From Natrinema soli (lineage in GTDB: Archaea > Halobacteriota > Halobacteria > Halobacteriales > Natrialbaceae): a stretch of 11,320 bases of DNA. The number at the start of each line of letters is the position of its first letter. The stretch's first letter is position 1. The notes beneath the pieces were generated by a model. That model was not told the origin of the DNA and did no database searches. It saw only the letters and a program-made list of their open reading frames with translations. The position numbers were made by a program, and so were the translations under genes. Of the stretch, positions 1-6,259 are shown one piece after another. The stretch lies in contig NZ_JAQIVI010000311.1 in NCBI RefSeq assembly GCF_028618695.1, positions 1 to 11,320 of the forward strand. Reading direction: 5' to 3'.

Positions 1-308
1 CCGCAGCCGGCTTCGATCCCGTCGTCGGCACGATGCCGCTTCGCGCCAGCGGGCGCGCGCTCACGATGGGCGAGTCGGACGGGTTCGTTCGACTCGTCGC
101 TGACGAGGGAACCGGGTTCGTCCTCGGCGGACAGGTCGTCGCTCCCGAAGCGTCGGAACTGATCGCCGAAGTCGGCCTCGCGATTGAGATGGGCGCGACT
201 CTCGAGGACCTCGCCGACACGGTCCACGCGCATCCGACGCTCTCGGAGGCGGTCATGGAGGCCGCCGAGAACGCGCGCGGGCAGGCGATTCACACGCTGA
301 ATCGGTAA
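1..308 (+). CDS. lpdA: Dihydrolipoamide dehydrogenase (E3), C-terminal fragment
   Basis: This is the 3' end of a gene that begins outside the window; the reading frame is open from base 3 and gives 101 residues. The fragment is the C-terminal dimerisation domain of the pyridine nucleotide-disulfide oxidoreductase family. The clearest sign is HAHPTLSEAV near the end, the family motif that supplies the catalytic His-Glu pair across the dimer interface. Before it, GGQVVAPEASELI and a stretch resembling 'A.EMGATLEDL' match dihydrolipoamide dehydrogenases rather than glutathione or mercuric reductases. The enzyme reoxidises the lipoyl group of 2-oxoacid dehydrogenase complexes with NAD+, in the cytoplasm. 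Its redox cysteines and FAD domain are outside the window. It converges on the E1 genes. A closely related E3-like paralogue cannot be excluded. Confidence 0.9.
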   Translation, partial: AAGFDPVVGTMPLRASGRALTMGESDGFVRLVADEGTGFVLGGQVVAPEASELIAEVGLAIEMGATLEDLADTVHAHPTLSEAVMEAAENARGQAIHTLNR

Positions 309-413
309 CCGGCGCTCGCATCGGGACCGAACGACCGACTCGAGTTACCACGCTGTACTCGCGTGACGGTGCGCTATCGAGGTGCAATTGGGACGGCGAA
401 AATCGGCGGACCG
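309..413. other. Convergent intergenic gap, lpdA / E1 beta
   Basis: A 105-base gap between two converging genes. On the minus strand a short T run (TTTT, bases 398-401) lies just after the E1 beta stop codon and could help termination, but it is weak. No gene or strong hairpin is visible. Confidence 0.3.
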
Positions 414-1379
414 TCAGTACGCGACGGTGTCTTTGATCGCTTCTTCGATCCGCGGCGGGTGGGGAATGTAGAAGTCCTCCATCGACAGCAGCGGGACGGG
501 GACATCGAACCCGGTCACACGCTCGATCGGCGCCTCGAGGTACATCAGCACCTCGTCGTTGATCGAGGCGACGAGTTCGGCGGCGAAGCCGCCCGTCTTG
601 GCCGCCTCGTGGACGACGACACAGCGACCGGTCTTCTTGACCGACTCAGTCACGGTCTCCTTGTCGAAAGGGGAGATCGTCCGCAGGTCAATCACCTCGG
701 CGTCGATTGCGAGGTTGTCGACGGCTTCGAGGGTCTTGTGCATCATCGCGCCCCACGAGATGACGGTGAGGTCTGAGCCCTCGCGGCGAATGGCGGCCGT
801 CCCGAGCGGTTCGGTGTAGGTCCCCTCGTCGATCTCCTCCCGGAAGGAGCGGTAGACGTGTTTGGGTTCCATGAACAGGACCGGATCCGGATCGCGGATG
901 GCGCTGACGAGCATCCCCTTGGCGTCATGGGGCGTCGAGGGGATCGCCACCTTGAGACCGGGAACGTGGCCGTAGATCGCCTCGAGGCTCTCGGAGTGGT
1001 GTTCCAGCGCGCGCACGCCGGCGCCGTAGGGCGTCCGAACGACCATCGGGGCAGAGAGTTCCCCGCGGGTGCGCCACCGGATGCGGCTGGCGTTGGTGAC
1101 CAGTTGGTCGAACGCCGGCGGCAGGAAGCCGGAGAACTGGATCTCGGCGATCGGGCGGAAGCCGTGGGTCGCCAGCCCGACGGCCGAGCCGACGATCGCG
1201 ATCTCCGACAGCGGCGTGTCCAGCACGCGCTCCCCGCCGAACTCCTCTTTCAGACTGTCGGTCGCGCGGAACACGCCGCCGGACTCGGCGACGTCCTGCC
1301 CGAAGACCAGCGTTCGGTCGTCGTTCGTCATCTCCTCGTGTAGTGCGTCGTTGACTGCTTCGACGATTGTCGCGTTCAT
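414..1379 (-). CDS. 2-oxoacid dehydrogenase E1 component, beta subunit
   Basis: The 321-residue length is normal for E1 beta subunits of the pyruvate/branched-chain 2-oxoacid dehydrogenase type. The N-terminal half is the transketolase pyrimidine-binding domain. It has GQDVAESGGVFRAT (27-40), DTPLSE with the Glu that activates thiamine diphosphate (about E59), and the YGAGVRALEHHSES region (118-131) with the active-site histidines. The C-terminal half is the transketolase C-domain, with VIDLRTISPFD and VVHEAAKTGGF. With E1 alpha it decarboxylates a 2-oxoacid and passes the acyl group to lipoyl-E2 in the cytoplasm. The start lies 3 bases after the E1 alpha stop, behind a weak GGGG Shine-Dalgarno-like run (1386-1389), so the two are co-transcribed and probably coupled. 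Substrate (pyruvate, branched-chain or other) cannot be told from sequence. Confidence 0.95.
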   Translation of the reverse strand: MNATIVEAVNDALHEEMTNDDRTLVFGQDVAESGGVFRATDSLKEEFGGERVLDTPLSEIAIVGSAVGLATHGFRPIAEIQFSGFLPPAFDQLVTNASRIRWRTRGELSAPMVVRTPYGAGVRALEHHSESLEAIYGHVPGLKVAIPSTPHDAKGMLVSAIRDPDPVLFMEPKHVYRSFREEIDEGTYTEPLGTAAIRREGSDLTVISWGAMMHKTLEAVDNLAIDAEVIDLRTISPFDKETVTESVKKTGRCVVVHEAAKTGGFAAELVASINDEVLMYLEAPIERVTGFDVPVPLLSMEDFYIPHPPRIEEAIKDTVAY

Positions 1380-1382
1380 TGA

Positions 1383-2540
1383 TTACCCCTTGGGCCGCCG
1401 TTCGATGTAGTCGTACATGTCCGGTCGCTCCTCCAGCAGTTCGCGGAACTCCTCGAGCTGGTGCTCGAGTTCTGCCGGCATCTCCTCGTGGAGGTGGGCG
1501 AATATCTCCTCGATGCCGCGTTCCTCGAAGGCGTCGGCGGCGTCGACCGCCGCCGAGAACTGTTCCTCTACGTCCTCGCGGATCGCATCCTCGTCGATGG
1601 CGTCCCAACGACCGGTCTGCTCGAGGAACGCCTGGTAGCGCTCAAGCGGGTCGCGGTCCTTCCACTCCTCGACCTCGTCGTCTTCGCGGTACCGCGTCGG
1701 GTCGTCGCTGGTCGTGTGCGCGCCGCGGCGGTACGTGACGGCTTCGACAAGGACCGGATTGCCCTCGAGTGCGCGGTCCCGTGCCGTCGACATCGCGTTG
1801 TACACCGCGAGCACGTCGTTGCCGTCGACGCGGATCCCGTCGACGCCGTAGGCCAGGGCCTTCTGGGCCACCGTGTTCGCGTTCGTCTGCTCGTCGAACG
1901 GCAGGGAGATCGCGTACTGGTTGTTCTGGCAGAAGAACACCGCCGGGGCGCCGAGGACGCCGGCGAAGTTCATTCCCTCGTGGAACGCGCCGGTCGAGGT
2001 CGCCCCGTCGCCGAGGTTCGCGAAGGCGATCGACTCCTCGCCCTCGAGTTGCATTCCCCACGCCTTGCCGGTCGCAAGCGGGATGTGCGAGCCGATCGAG
2101 ATCGCGAGGCCGAAGACGTTGGCCCCCTCCATCCTCGAGGCGTCCTCGATGCCGCGCCAGTACAGGAGCAGGTCGCGCATCGACAAACCGTGCATCAGGA
2201 GGGCGGCGGCCTCCCGACCGTACGGAAAGATCCAGTCGTCGTCGGACAGCGCGTAGCCGCTGCCGACGATGCTGGCTTCCTGACCGCGGCCGGAGGCGAC
2301 CGTTCCGAGTTTGCCGCGTCGCTGGAGTTTCGTCGAGCGATTGTCGTAGACGCGCTGCAGGAGCATCCACCGGTAGAGATCACAGAGTGCCTCGTCGTCG
2401 ATGTCCGGTACCCGATCCAGATCGTACGTCCCGTCGGGACGTACGACTTGGTACGTTTCGATCTCTAAATCCCCTTGCGAGAGCGGATCGACGCCGACGT
2501 CGACCGACTCGGGGGGGACTGATCGGAGACTATCGTCCAT
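1383..2540 (-). CDS. 2-oxoacid dehydrogenase E1 component, alpha subunit
   Basis: Encodes 385 residues from the chosen start (MDDSLRSV). The thiamine diphosphate motif is complete: GDG at 177-179 and NN at 206-207, inside the conserved GATSTGAFHEGMNFAG and FFCQNNQYAIS blocks. The loop RRGAHTTSDDPTRYR (271-285) corresponds to the regulatory/phosphorylation loop of mitochondrial E1 alpha and is close to branched-chain-type sequences. It catalyses the decarboxylating half of the complex together with E1 beta. The frame stays open far upstream, to 3056, but that extension is Arg-rich and overlaps the DUF3237 gene, so it is rejected. A BRE/TATA element (2568-2582) predicts transcription from about 2546, leaving ATG 2540 almost leaderless; ATG 2555 would lie upstream of the transcript start. 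No E2 gene is adjacent. Confidence 0.95.
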   Translation of the reverse strand: MDDSLRSVPPESVDVGVDPLSQGDLEIETYQVVRPDGTYDLDRVPDIDDEALCDLYRWMLLQRVYDNRSTKLQRRGKLGTVASGRGQEASIVGSGYALSDDDWIFPYGREAAALLMHGLSMRDLLLYWRGIEDASRMEGANVFGLAISIGSHIPLATGKAWGMQLEGEESIAFANLGDGATSTGAFHEGMNFAGVLGAPAVFFCQNNQYAISLPFDEQTNANTVAQKALAYGVDGIRVDGNDVLAVYNAMSTARDRALEGNPVLVEAVTYRRGAHTTSDDPTRYREDDEVEEWKDRDPLERYQAFLEQTGRWDAIDEDAIREDVEEQFSAAVDAADAFEERGIEEIFAHLHEEMPAELEHQLEEFRELLEERPDMYDYIERRPKG

Positions 2541-2567
2541 AGTACGGCTCAACATGTCTCGAACAAC

Positions 2568-2582
2568 GGCATAAATCTTTGC
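2568..2582 (-). promoter_or_regulatory. BRE/TATA promoter of the E1 operon
   Basis: On the minus strand the sequence reads GCAAAGATTTATGCC, a good haloarchaeal BRE plus TATA box. The first T of TTTATG is 35 bases before ATG 2540, which implies a leader of only about five bases. The AAAGATTTAT core recurs at the amidohydrolase promoter and, with one base missing, at the ABC ATPase promoter. Confidence 0.65.
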
Positions 2583-2728
2583 TACGCCACCCCATCCCGT
2601 GCACCGTCGCGCTCGGGTACCGCGGCTCACTGGGGCACGTGCCGATGCCGCCTCGCGGTCCGCTGACGTGCCGGTCGACGAGTGGTCCGTCCTCGGCGCT
2701 TCGAGAACGGCGACCGGTGTTGGCCTCG

Positions 2729-3214
2729 TCAGCCGACGCGGTACACGGCCAGCTTCACGCCGTTGGGCTGGCGCGCTCCCGCCGCGACGAATATACTCTG
2801 CGTCAGCCACTCGAGCTCCGGATCGGCGGTTTCGAAATCCGGAACCGAGCGGAAGTAGACGTCGTCGGCGTTGACGGATTTTCCGTCCCGGAGCCGCTCG
2901 CTGACCTCGACCGAGGCCCAGCGAATGCCGCGGTTTTCGACGTAGACGCGCGATCCCGCGTCGGTCTCGAACACGTACTTCGCCACTAGTTCCGTCGCCC
3001 GCTCCGTGCGGAACAGCTGGTAATCCGCGCCAGCGGCAAGTACCTCGCCCTCGCACCGACCCGAAACCGTCCCGCCTTCGATCGGGATGATCCGGCGCTG
3101 TCCGTCGCCGGTCTCGCCGATTTCGATCGGCTCCGCGACGTCGACTTTCAGTTCGAGCACGTGCTCGAGGCTGGGGGCGAGCGGATCGTCCTGGGTATCG
3201 CTATCAGCTCCCAT
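2729..3214 (-). CDS. DUF3237 (UPF0311) family protein
   Basis: A 161-residue protein matching the DUF3237 family (a small beta-barrel fold). The recognisable blocks are LEHVLELKVDVAEPIEIG (16-33), IPIEGGTVSGRCEGEVL (43-59), YVENRGIR (91-98), YFRSVPDFET (120-129) and FVAAGAR (142-148) before the final VYRV. No enzymatic role is established for the family as a whole, as far as I know; members are often found beside catabolic genes, so a role in aromatic or organic-acid breakdown is only an association. There is no signal peptide, so it should be cytoplasmic. The start ATG 3214 is 31 bases from a TATA-like element (3238-3246), which suits a leaderless transcript. The gene is divergent from the amidohydrolase and 188 bases upstream of E1 alpha, which has its own promoter. 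Confidence 0.85.
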   Translation of the reverse strand: MGADSDTQDDPLAPSLEHVLELKVDVAEPIEIGETGDGQRRIIPIEGGTVSGRCEGEVLAAGADYQLFRTERATELVAKYVFETDAGSRVYVENRGIRWASVEVSERLRDGKSVNADDVYFRSVPDFETADPELEWLTQSIFVAAGARQPNGVKLAVYRVG

Positions 3215-3237
3215 ACTACCCCGACTGCTATGCGATC

Positions 3238-3246
3238 GGAAATAAG
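3238..3246 (-). promoter_or_regulatory. TATA-like element of the DUF3237 gene
   Basis: The minus-strand sequence CTTATTTCC lies about 31 bases before ATG 3214, the spacing expected for a leaderless haloarchaeal transcript. Confidence 0.45.
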
Positions 3247-3359
3247 TGCCGTCGAAACGCGACCGTCCGAGACCGGGACCGGCGTGAATATCCGCGGCCG
3301 TCGGCGCAGCGAGAACGCGGCCGGCCGGTATCTGCGGCGCGGTCGAACGCGGATTTCAG

Positions 3360-3371
3360 ATCCTATAGGAT
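3360..3371. promoter_or_regulatory. 12-bp perfect palindrome, possible operator
   Basis: ATCCTATAGGAT is a perfect inverted repeat in an AT-rich patch that begins exactly here. It lies about 25 bases upstream of the BRE/TATA of the amidohydrolase gene, close to position -50, where archaeal activators commonly bind. It could serve the divergent DUF3237 gene too, but that promoter is more than 110 bases away. No regulator gene is next to it. Confidence 0.4.
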
Positions 3372-3383
3372 ATTAAACATGAC

Positions 3384-3397
3384 TAAAGATTTATTTT
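3384..3397 (+). promoter_or_regulatory. BRE/TATA promoter of the amidohydrolase-Rieske operon
   Basis: TAAAGATTTATTTT is a strong archaeal BRE/TATA match. With the 28-31 base spacing seen at the other promoters here, transcription would start around 3418-3421. That is just past ATG 3416 and about 31 bases ahead of ATG 3452. Confidence 0.65.
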
Positions 3398-3440
3398 GAA
3401 TGGATACTTCTACCCATGTATGCCGCACGTTCACACGGCA

Positions 3441-3446
3441 GTGATC
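3441..3446 (+). promoter_or_regulatory. Shine-Dalgarno-like site favouring start 3452
   Basis: GTGATC is complementary to the GATCAC part of the haloarchaeal 16S 3' end and lies five bases before ATG 3452. Together with the TATA position it argues for 3452 over the upstream ATG at 3416. Confidence 0.4.
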
Positions 3447-3451
3447 TATCG

Positions 3452-4540
3452 ATGATCGATCCGACCGAGCATCTGGTCGTCGACTGCGATTGGCACTACG
3501 CCGACACCTTCGAGCAGGCCGCGCCGTACATGCCGGAGCCCTGGAAGACGAAGTTCCAGAAGAGTGGCTGGGGTGGAACGGGCGTGAAACAGAATCTGAG
3601 CGCGTTCTTCCCCGCGTCGACCGGCAATCGGTTCAATTACGGGAAGGTCGACCGGGAGTTCTCGGAGTACCCCGACGGCGGGGACGAGAAGGAGGACGTC
3701 ATCGAGGGAATGAAGCAACTCGACATCGACGCGACGCTCCAGATTTCACACCTCATTCTGGCGATGGGCGGGGTCAAAGCCGATGACCGCCGCGTCGAGT
3801 CGTTCGTCAAGGGCCACGTCGACTACATGCTCGACCAGGTTCTCGATCCCGACGAGGGGATCTACGGCCTCGCACCGATGCCGTACCACGACATCGAGGC
3901 CTCGAAAGACGTCCTCGACCGGATCGAGGACGAGGAGGCCATCAAGGGCGTCGTCTTCGTCACCGCGGGGGCCTCCCCGCCGCTGGGGAACCGCAAGTAC
4001 GATCCCATCTACGAGCGCTGCGAGGACCTCGGACTCCCGGTCGTCTACCACACCGGCGGTTCCGGGCTCGACGAGTACGTTCGCGCCGGCTACCAGGACA
4101 TGATCGAGACGCACACGCTCGGGTTCCTCGAGTCGAACATGTCCCAGATCGTCAGCGTGACCGCCCAAGGGGTCCCGGAGAAGTTCCCCGACCTGGACAT
4201 CGTCTTCATGGAGTCCGGCGTCACCTACCTGCCCGGTCTCATCAGCCGCCTCAACGAGGAGTATCTGAAGCGCTCCGAGGAGGCGCCGCTGCTCGAGAAG
4301 AAGCCCGGCGACTACATCGCGGACTACTACTACGGCACCCAGCCCCTCGAGGTGTCCGCGCGGCCCGACCTGCTCGAACTCTGTTTCGACATGCTCGGAA
4401 CCGAGAACCTGCTGTACGCCTCCGACTACCCCCACTGGGACTTCGACAGTCCGAGCATCATCACCGACCTGCCCATGATCGACGACGACGACCGGCTCGA
4501 CATTCTCGGTCGAAACGCCGCGGGGGTATTCGACCTATGA
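3452..4540 (+). CDS. Amidohydrolase-2 family metal-dependent hydrolase/decarboxylase
   Basis: A 362-residue TIM-barrel protein of the amidohydrolase-2 group, whose members include ACMSD-type decarboxylases and hydrolases acting on aromatic or organic acids. Candidate metal ligands are the strand-1 motif DCDWH (D11-H15), H200 in VVYHTGGSG and D325 in YASDYPHWD. At the position where ACMSD-like enzymes carry a catalytic His there is FMESGVTYLPG, with Glu 254, as in several uncharacterised subfamilies. It is cytoplasmic, with no signal peptide. Start 3452 (MIDPTEHL) is preferred because of the Shine-Dalgarno-like GTGATC and the TATA position; an upstream ATG at 3416 would add 12 residues. The stop overlaps the Rieske start as ATGA, so the two products are probably made together. 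The reaction and substrate are unknown. Confidence 0.85.
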   Translation: MIDPTEHLVVDCDWHYADTFEQAAPYMPEPWKTKFQKSGWGGTGVKQNLSAFFPASTGNRFNYGKVDREFSEYPDGGDEKEDVIEGMKQLDIDATLQISHLILAMGGVKADDRRVESFVKGHVDYMLDQVLDPDEGIYGLAPMPYHDIEASKDVLDRIEDEEAIKGVVFVTAGASPPLGNRKYDPIYERCEDLGLPVVYHTGGSGLDEYVRAGYQDMIETHTLGFLESNMSQIVSVTAQGVPEKFPDLDIVFMESGVTYLPGLISRLNEEYLKRSEEAPLLEKKPGDYIADYYYGTQPLEVSARPDLLELCFDMLGTENLLYASDYPHWDFDSPSIITDLPMIDDDDRLDILGRNAAGVFDL

Positions 4541-4911
4541 GCGACGACGGCCGCGTCGAGGTCGCACCGGTGAGCGACTTCGACGACGGCGAGGCCAGGA
4601 TCATTACCGTCGGTCGCGCCGAGGTCGGCGTCATCAAGGCGAACGACGAGTTCTACGCGCTCCGCAATCAGTGTCCACACGACGGCGGTCCTGTCTGCAA
4701 GGGACAGGTTGAGCCCAGACTCGTCGGCGAGTGGGCCGGTCCCGGGAAACGCGTCGAACAGGAGTACAGCGACGAGTGCATCATCTCCTGTCCGTGGCAC
4801 GGCTGGTCGTTCGACGTCGAGACCGGGAAACACATCGGCGACGACAGCTACATCGTGCCGACCTACGACGTCGTCGTCGAGGACGGCATCGTCTACGTCA
4901 ACACCGAGTAA
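4537..4911 (+). CDS. Small Rieske [2Fe-2S] protein
   Basis: A 124-residue stand-alone Rieske domain. The cluster ligands are C46 and H48 in NQCPHDGGPVC and C85 and H88 in CPWHGWSFD. Trp rather than Cys at residue 87 marks the ferredoxin/oxygenase type, not the high-potential cytochrome bc1 type. There is no signal peptide or membrane segment, so it should be a soluble cytoplasmic electron carrier. The two ligand pairs are separated by 36 residues, about 20 more than in BphF-like Rieske ferredoxins; the extra part is roughly residues 60-80. Two more cysteines (C54, C81) flank it. It overlaps the amidohydrolase stop by four bases (ATGA), implying translational coupling. No oxygenase or reductase partner is in the window, so its redox partner is unknown. 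Confidence 0.92.
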   Translation: MSDDGRVEVAPVSDFDDGEARIITVGRAEVGVIKANDEFYALRNQCPHDGGPVCKGQVEPRLVGEWAGPGKRVEQEYSDECIISCPWHGWSFDVETGKHIGDDSYIVPTYDVVVEDGIVYVNTE

Positions 4912-4922
4912 GCCGTCGACGT

Positions 4923-4983
4923 TCGAACGCCGCGCGTTCGTCCGTCGTACCGGTTCGCCCTGACCGCCTCGAACGCCGCGCGT
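4923..4983. repeat. 15-bp perfect direct repeat, two copies
   Basis: TCGAACGCCGCGCGT occurs at 4923-4937 and again at 4969-4983, 46 bases apart. The flanks differ. The first copy also forms the arm of a hairpin. No function is evident, and GC-rich composition raises the chance of coincidence. Confidence 0.5.
4924..4940 (+). terminator. Possible 3' hairpin after the Rieske gene
   Basis: CGAACG (4924-4929) and CGTTCG (4935-4940) form a perfect six-base stem with a five-base CCGCG loop, 12 bases after the Rieske stop. No T run follows, so it may stabilise the mRNA 3' end rather than terminate. Confidence 0.25.
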
Positions 4984-5083
4984 CCGCGCCTCGAGACGCG
5001 AACCTGCACTGATCGATCAAACGTCCCGTCCGACGACCCGATACGAGTGGTTCGGCGCTCACCGGTCGATCGCGCGTCGCTGA

Positions 5084-5098
5084 CGAAAACGTTATATC
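5084..5098 (+). promoter_or_regulatory. BRE/TATA promoter of the hydroxyacid dehydrogenase gene
   Basis: CGAAAACGTTATATC is close to the haloarchaeal BRE/TATA consensus. The first T of TTATAT is 30 bases before ATG 5122, so the mRNA should be leaderless and this element decides the start codon. Confidence 0.7.
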
Positions 5099-5121
5099 TT
5101 CTTGGTATGGAATGTGATAGC

Positions 5122-6027
5122 ATGTCTAATACAGAGCCGACGCCCACGGTCGGGGTTATCGGTCTCGGCATCATGGGCGGCGAAATAGCACGAAATCTCG
5201 TCGACGACGGATACGATGTCGTCGTGAACGACGTTGACCGGGACGCCGTCGAGACGATGGTCGAATACGGAGCGGACGCCCGATCGTCCCCCGTCGAAAT
5301 CGCAGCCGCTGCCGACGTCGTCATCTCGTCGCTCCCGAAGGGCGAGCACGTCCGCCAGATCGCACTCGGGGACGACGGACTCGTCGAGGGTGCGGACGAC
5401 GAGTTGGTGTACGTCGACATGAGTACGATCGGCCCGAGCGCGATCCGGGAAGTCGGCGACGGACTCGAGGCGACGGGCGCGAAGACGATCGACGCGCCAG
5501 TCAGCGGATCGGAGGTCGGAGCCCGGGAGGGAACGCTGCGGATCATGGCCGGCTGCGACGGGGAGATCCCGGCGGTCTGTCGGGAACTCTTCGACGTCCT
5601 CGGCAGTCGGACGGTCCACGCGGGCGGGCTGGGTGCCGGACAGGTCGTCAAGGTCTGTAACAACATGATCGCGGCGACCTCCCTCGTCACCCTCTCGGAG
5701 GCCCTCGTCTTCGCGGAGAAGGCCGGCGTCTCCCAGGAGAAACTCGTCGAGGGGCTCGAAGGATCGACCGGGGACACCTGGGTCCTCCAGAACCGCGCCG
5801 ACGCCATGCTCGAGCACGATTTCGAGCCGGGATTCTTCGCGTCGTATCAGTACAAGGACCTCCGTATCGGCATCGAGGACGCCCAGGAGTACGGCGTCCC
5901 GGTCCCGGTTGGATCGACGAGTCACGAACTCTTTAAGAGCCTCGAGGAGAAGGGGCGCGGGAAACTCGACGCCTCCGCGATCCTCACGGTGCTCGAGGAC
6001 ATGGCCGGGCTCGAGTCCGAGCCGTGA
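5122..6027 (+). CDS. 3-hydroxyisobutyrate dehydrogenase-family NAD(P)-dependent oxidoreductase
   Basis: A 301-residue beta-hydroxyacid dehydrogenase, the normal length for the family. Residues 10-19 hold the Rossmann motif VGVIGLGIMG. DMST (99-102) and DAPVSG (124-129) form the substrate pocket. K177 in GAGQVVKVCNNM is the catalytic lysine, followed by the conserved N180-N181. YQYKDL near the C-terminus matches the family's KDL block. Asp 38 after the second beta strand suggests NAD over NADP, though this is tentative. The usual DAPVSGG is DAPVSGS here. Relatives oxidise 3-hydroxyisobutyrate or reduce tartronate semialdehyde, succinic semialdehyde or similar; the sequence does not decide. The frame extends upstream to 5047, but the TATA box at 5084-5098 places transcription at about 5120, so the ATG at 5122 is preferred. 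It is transcribed separately from the Rieske gene. Confidence 0.93.
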   Translation: MSNTEPTPTVGVIGLGIMGGEIARNLVDDGYDVVVNDVDRDAVETMVEYGADARSSPVEIAAAADVVISSLPKGEHVRQIALGDDGLVEGADDELVYVDMSTIGPSAIREVGDGLEATGAKTIDAPVSGSEVGAREGTLRIMAGCDGEIPAVCRELFDVLGSRTVHAGGLGAGQVVKVCNNMIAATSLVTLSEALVFAEKAGVSQEKLVEGLEGSTGDTWVLQNRADAMLEHDFEPGFFASYQYKDLRIGIEDAQEYGVPVPVGSTSHELFKSLEEKGRGKLDASAILTVLEDMAGLESEP

Positions 6028-6259
6028 AATCAGCTTGCGCCGTCGTTGAGACGGTCCGTTCGCGGTAGTACGTTCGGCCCGCGAGTTCGAATTCGGAACG
6101 CAGTGAGCAGGGTGCGTCGCGATCAAGTGCTCGAGACCGCGGTTCCGGTGGCCGCGGACGAAAACGAGAGGTCATACCGACGACCTCCGTTCGAATGACC
6201 GAAAGAAAGGACGTTCGTCGCTCGATTCCCGACCTGCAGCCGAACGGGACGGGACCGGT
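6028..6259. other. Convergent intergenic gap, dehydrogenase / binding protein
   Basis: A 232-base gap between converging genes. Thirteen bases after the dehydrogenase stop, CCGTC (6040-6044) and GACGG (6050-6054) form a five-base stem with a five-base loop. On the minus strand, a CCTTTCTTTC tract (about 6205-6214) about 45 bases beyond the binding-protein stop may act as its terminator. Two CCGCGG hexamers (6137 and 6152) look coincidental. I see no gene. Confidence 0.3.

Larger units (their letters stand above)
4912..5083. other. Intergenic gap after the Rieske gene
   Basis: A GC-rich gap containing the hairpin and 15-base direct repeat listed separately. No additional gene is supported. 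Confidence 0.4.

Noticed and set aside
305..349. GGTAAC / GTTACC inverted repeat after lpdA
   Set aside because: Six-base arms with a loop of nearly 40 bases are not a convincing hairpin or operator.
1461..2468. 335-codon plus-strand frame opposite E1 alpha
   Set aside because: It is a mirror of the E1 alpha coding strand in GC-rich DNA; it has no recognisable domain, while the minus strand carries a complete thiamine diphosphate enzyme.
2541..3056. N-terminal extension of E1 alpha to a 557-residue protein
   Set aside because: The extra sequence is Arg-rich, overlaps the DUF3237 gene on the same strand, has no family match, and lies upstream of the promoter at 2568-2582.
5047..5121. N-terminal extension of the hydroxyacid dehydrogenase (starts at 5047 or 5107)
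   Set aside because: The TATA box at 5092-5097 predicts transcription at about 5120, so both ATGs lie upstream of the mRNA; the family begins a few residues before the Rossmann motif.
5092..6126. 344-codon minus-strand frame opposite the hydroxyacid dehydrogenase
   Set aside because: The opposite strand has all motifs of the dehydrogenase plus a consensus promoter; this frame has none.
6137..6157. Paired CCGCGG hexamers in the convergent gap
   Set aside because: Self-complementary GC hexamers are common at this base composition, and no T run or conserved feature accompanies them.
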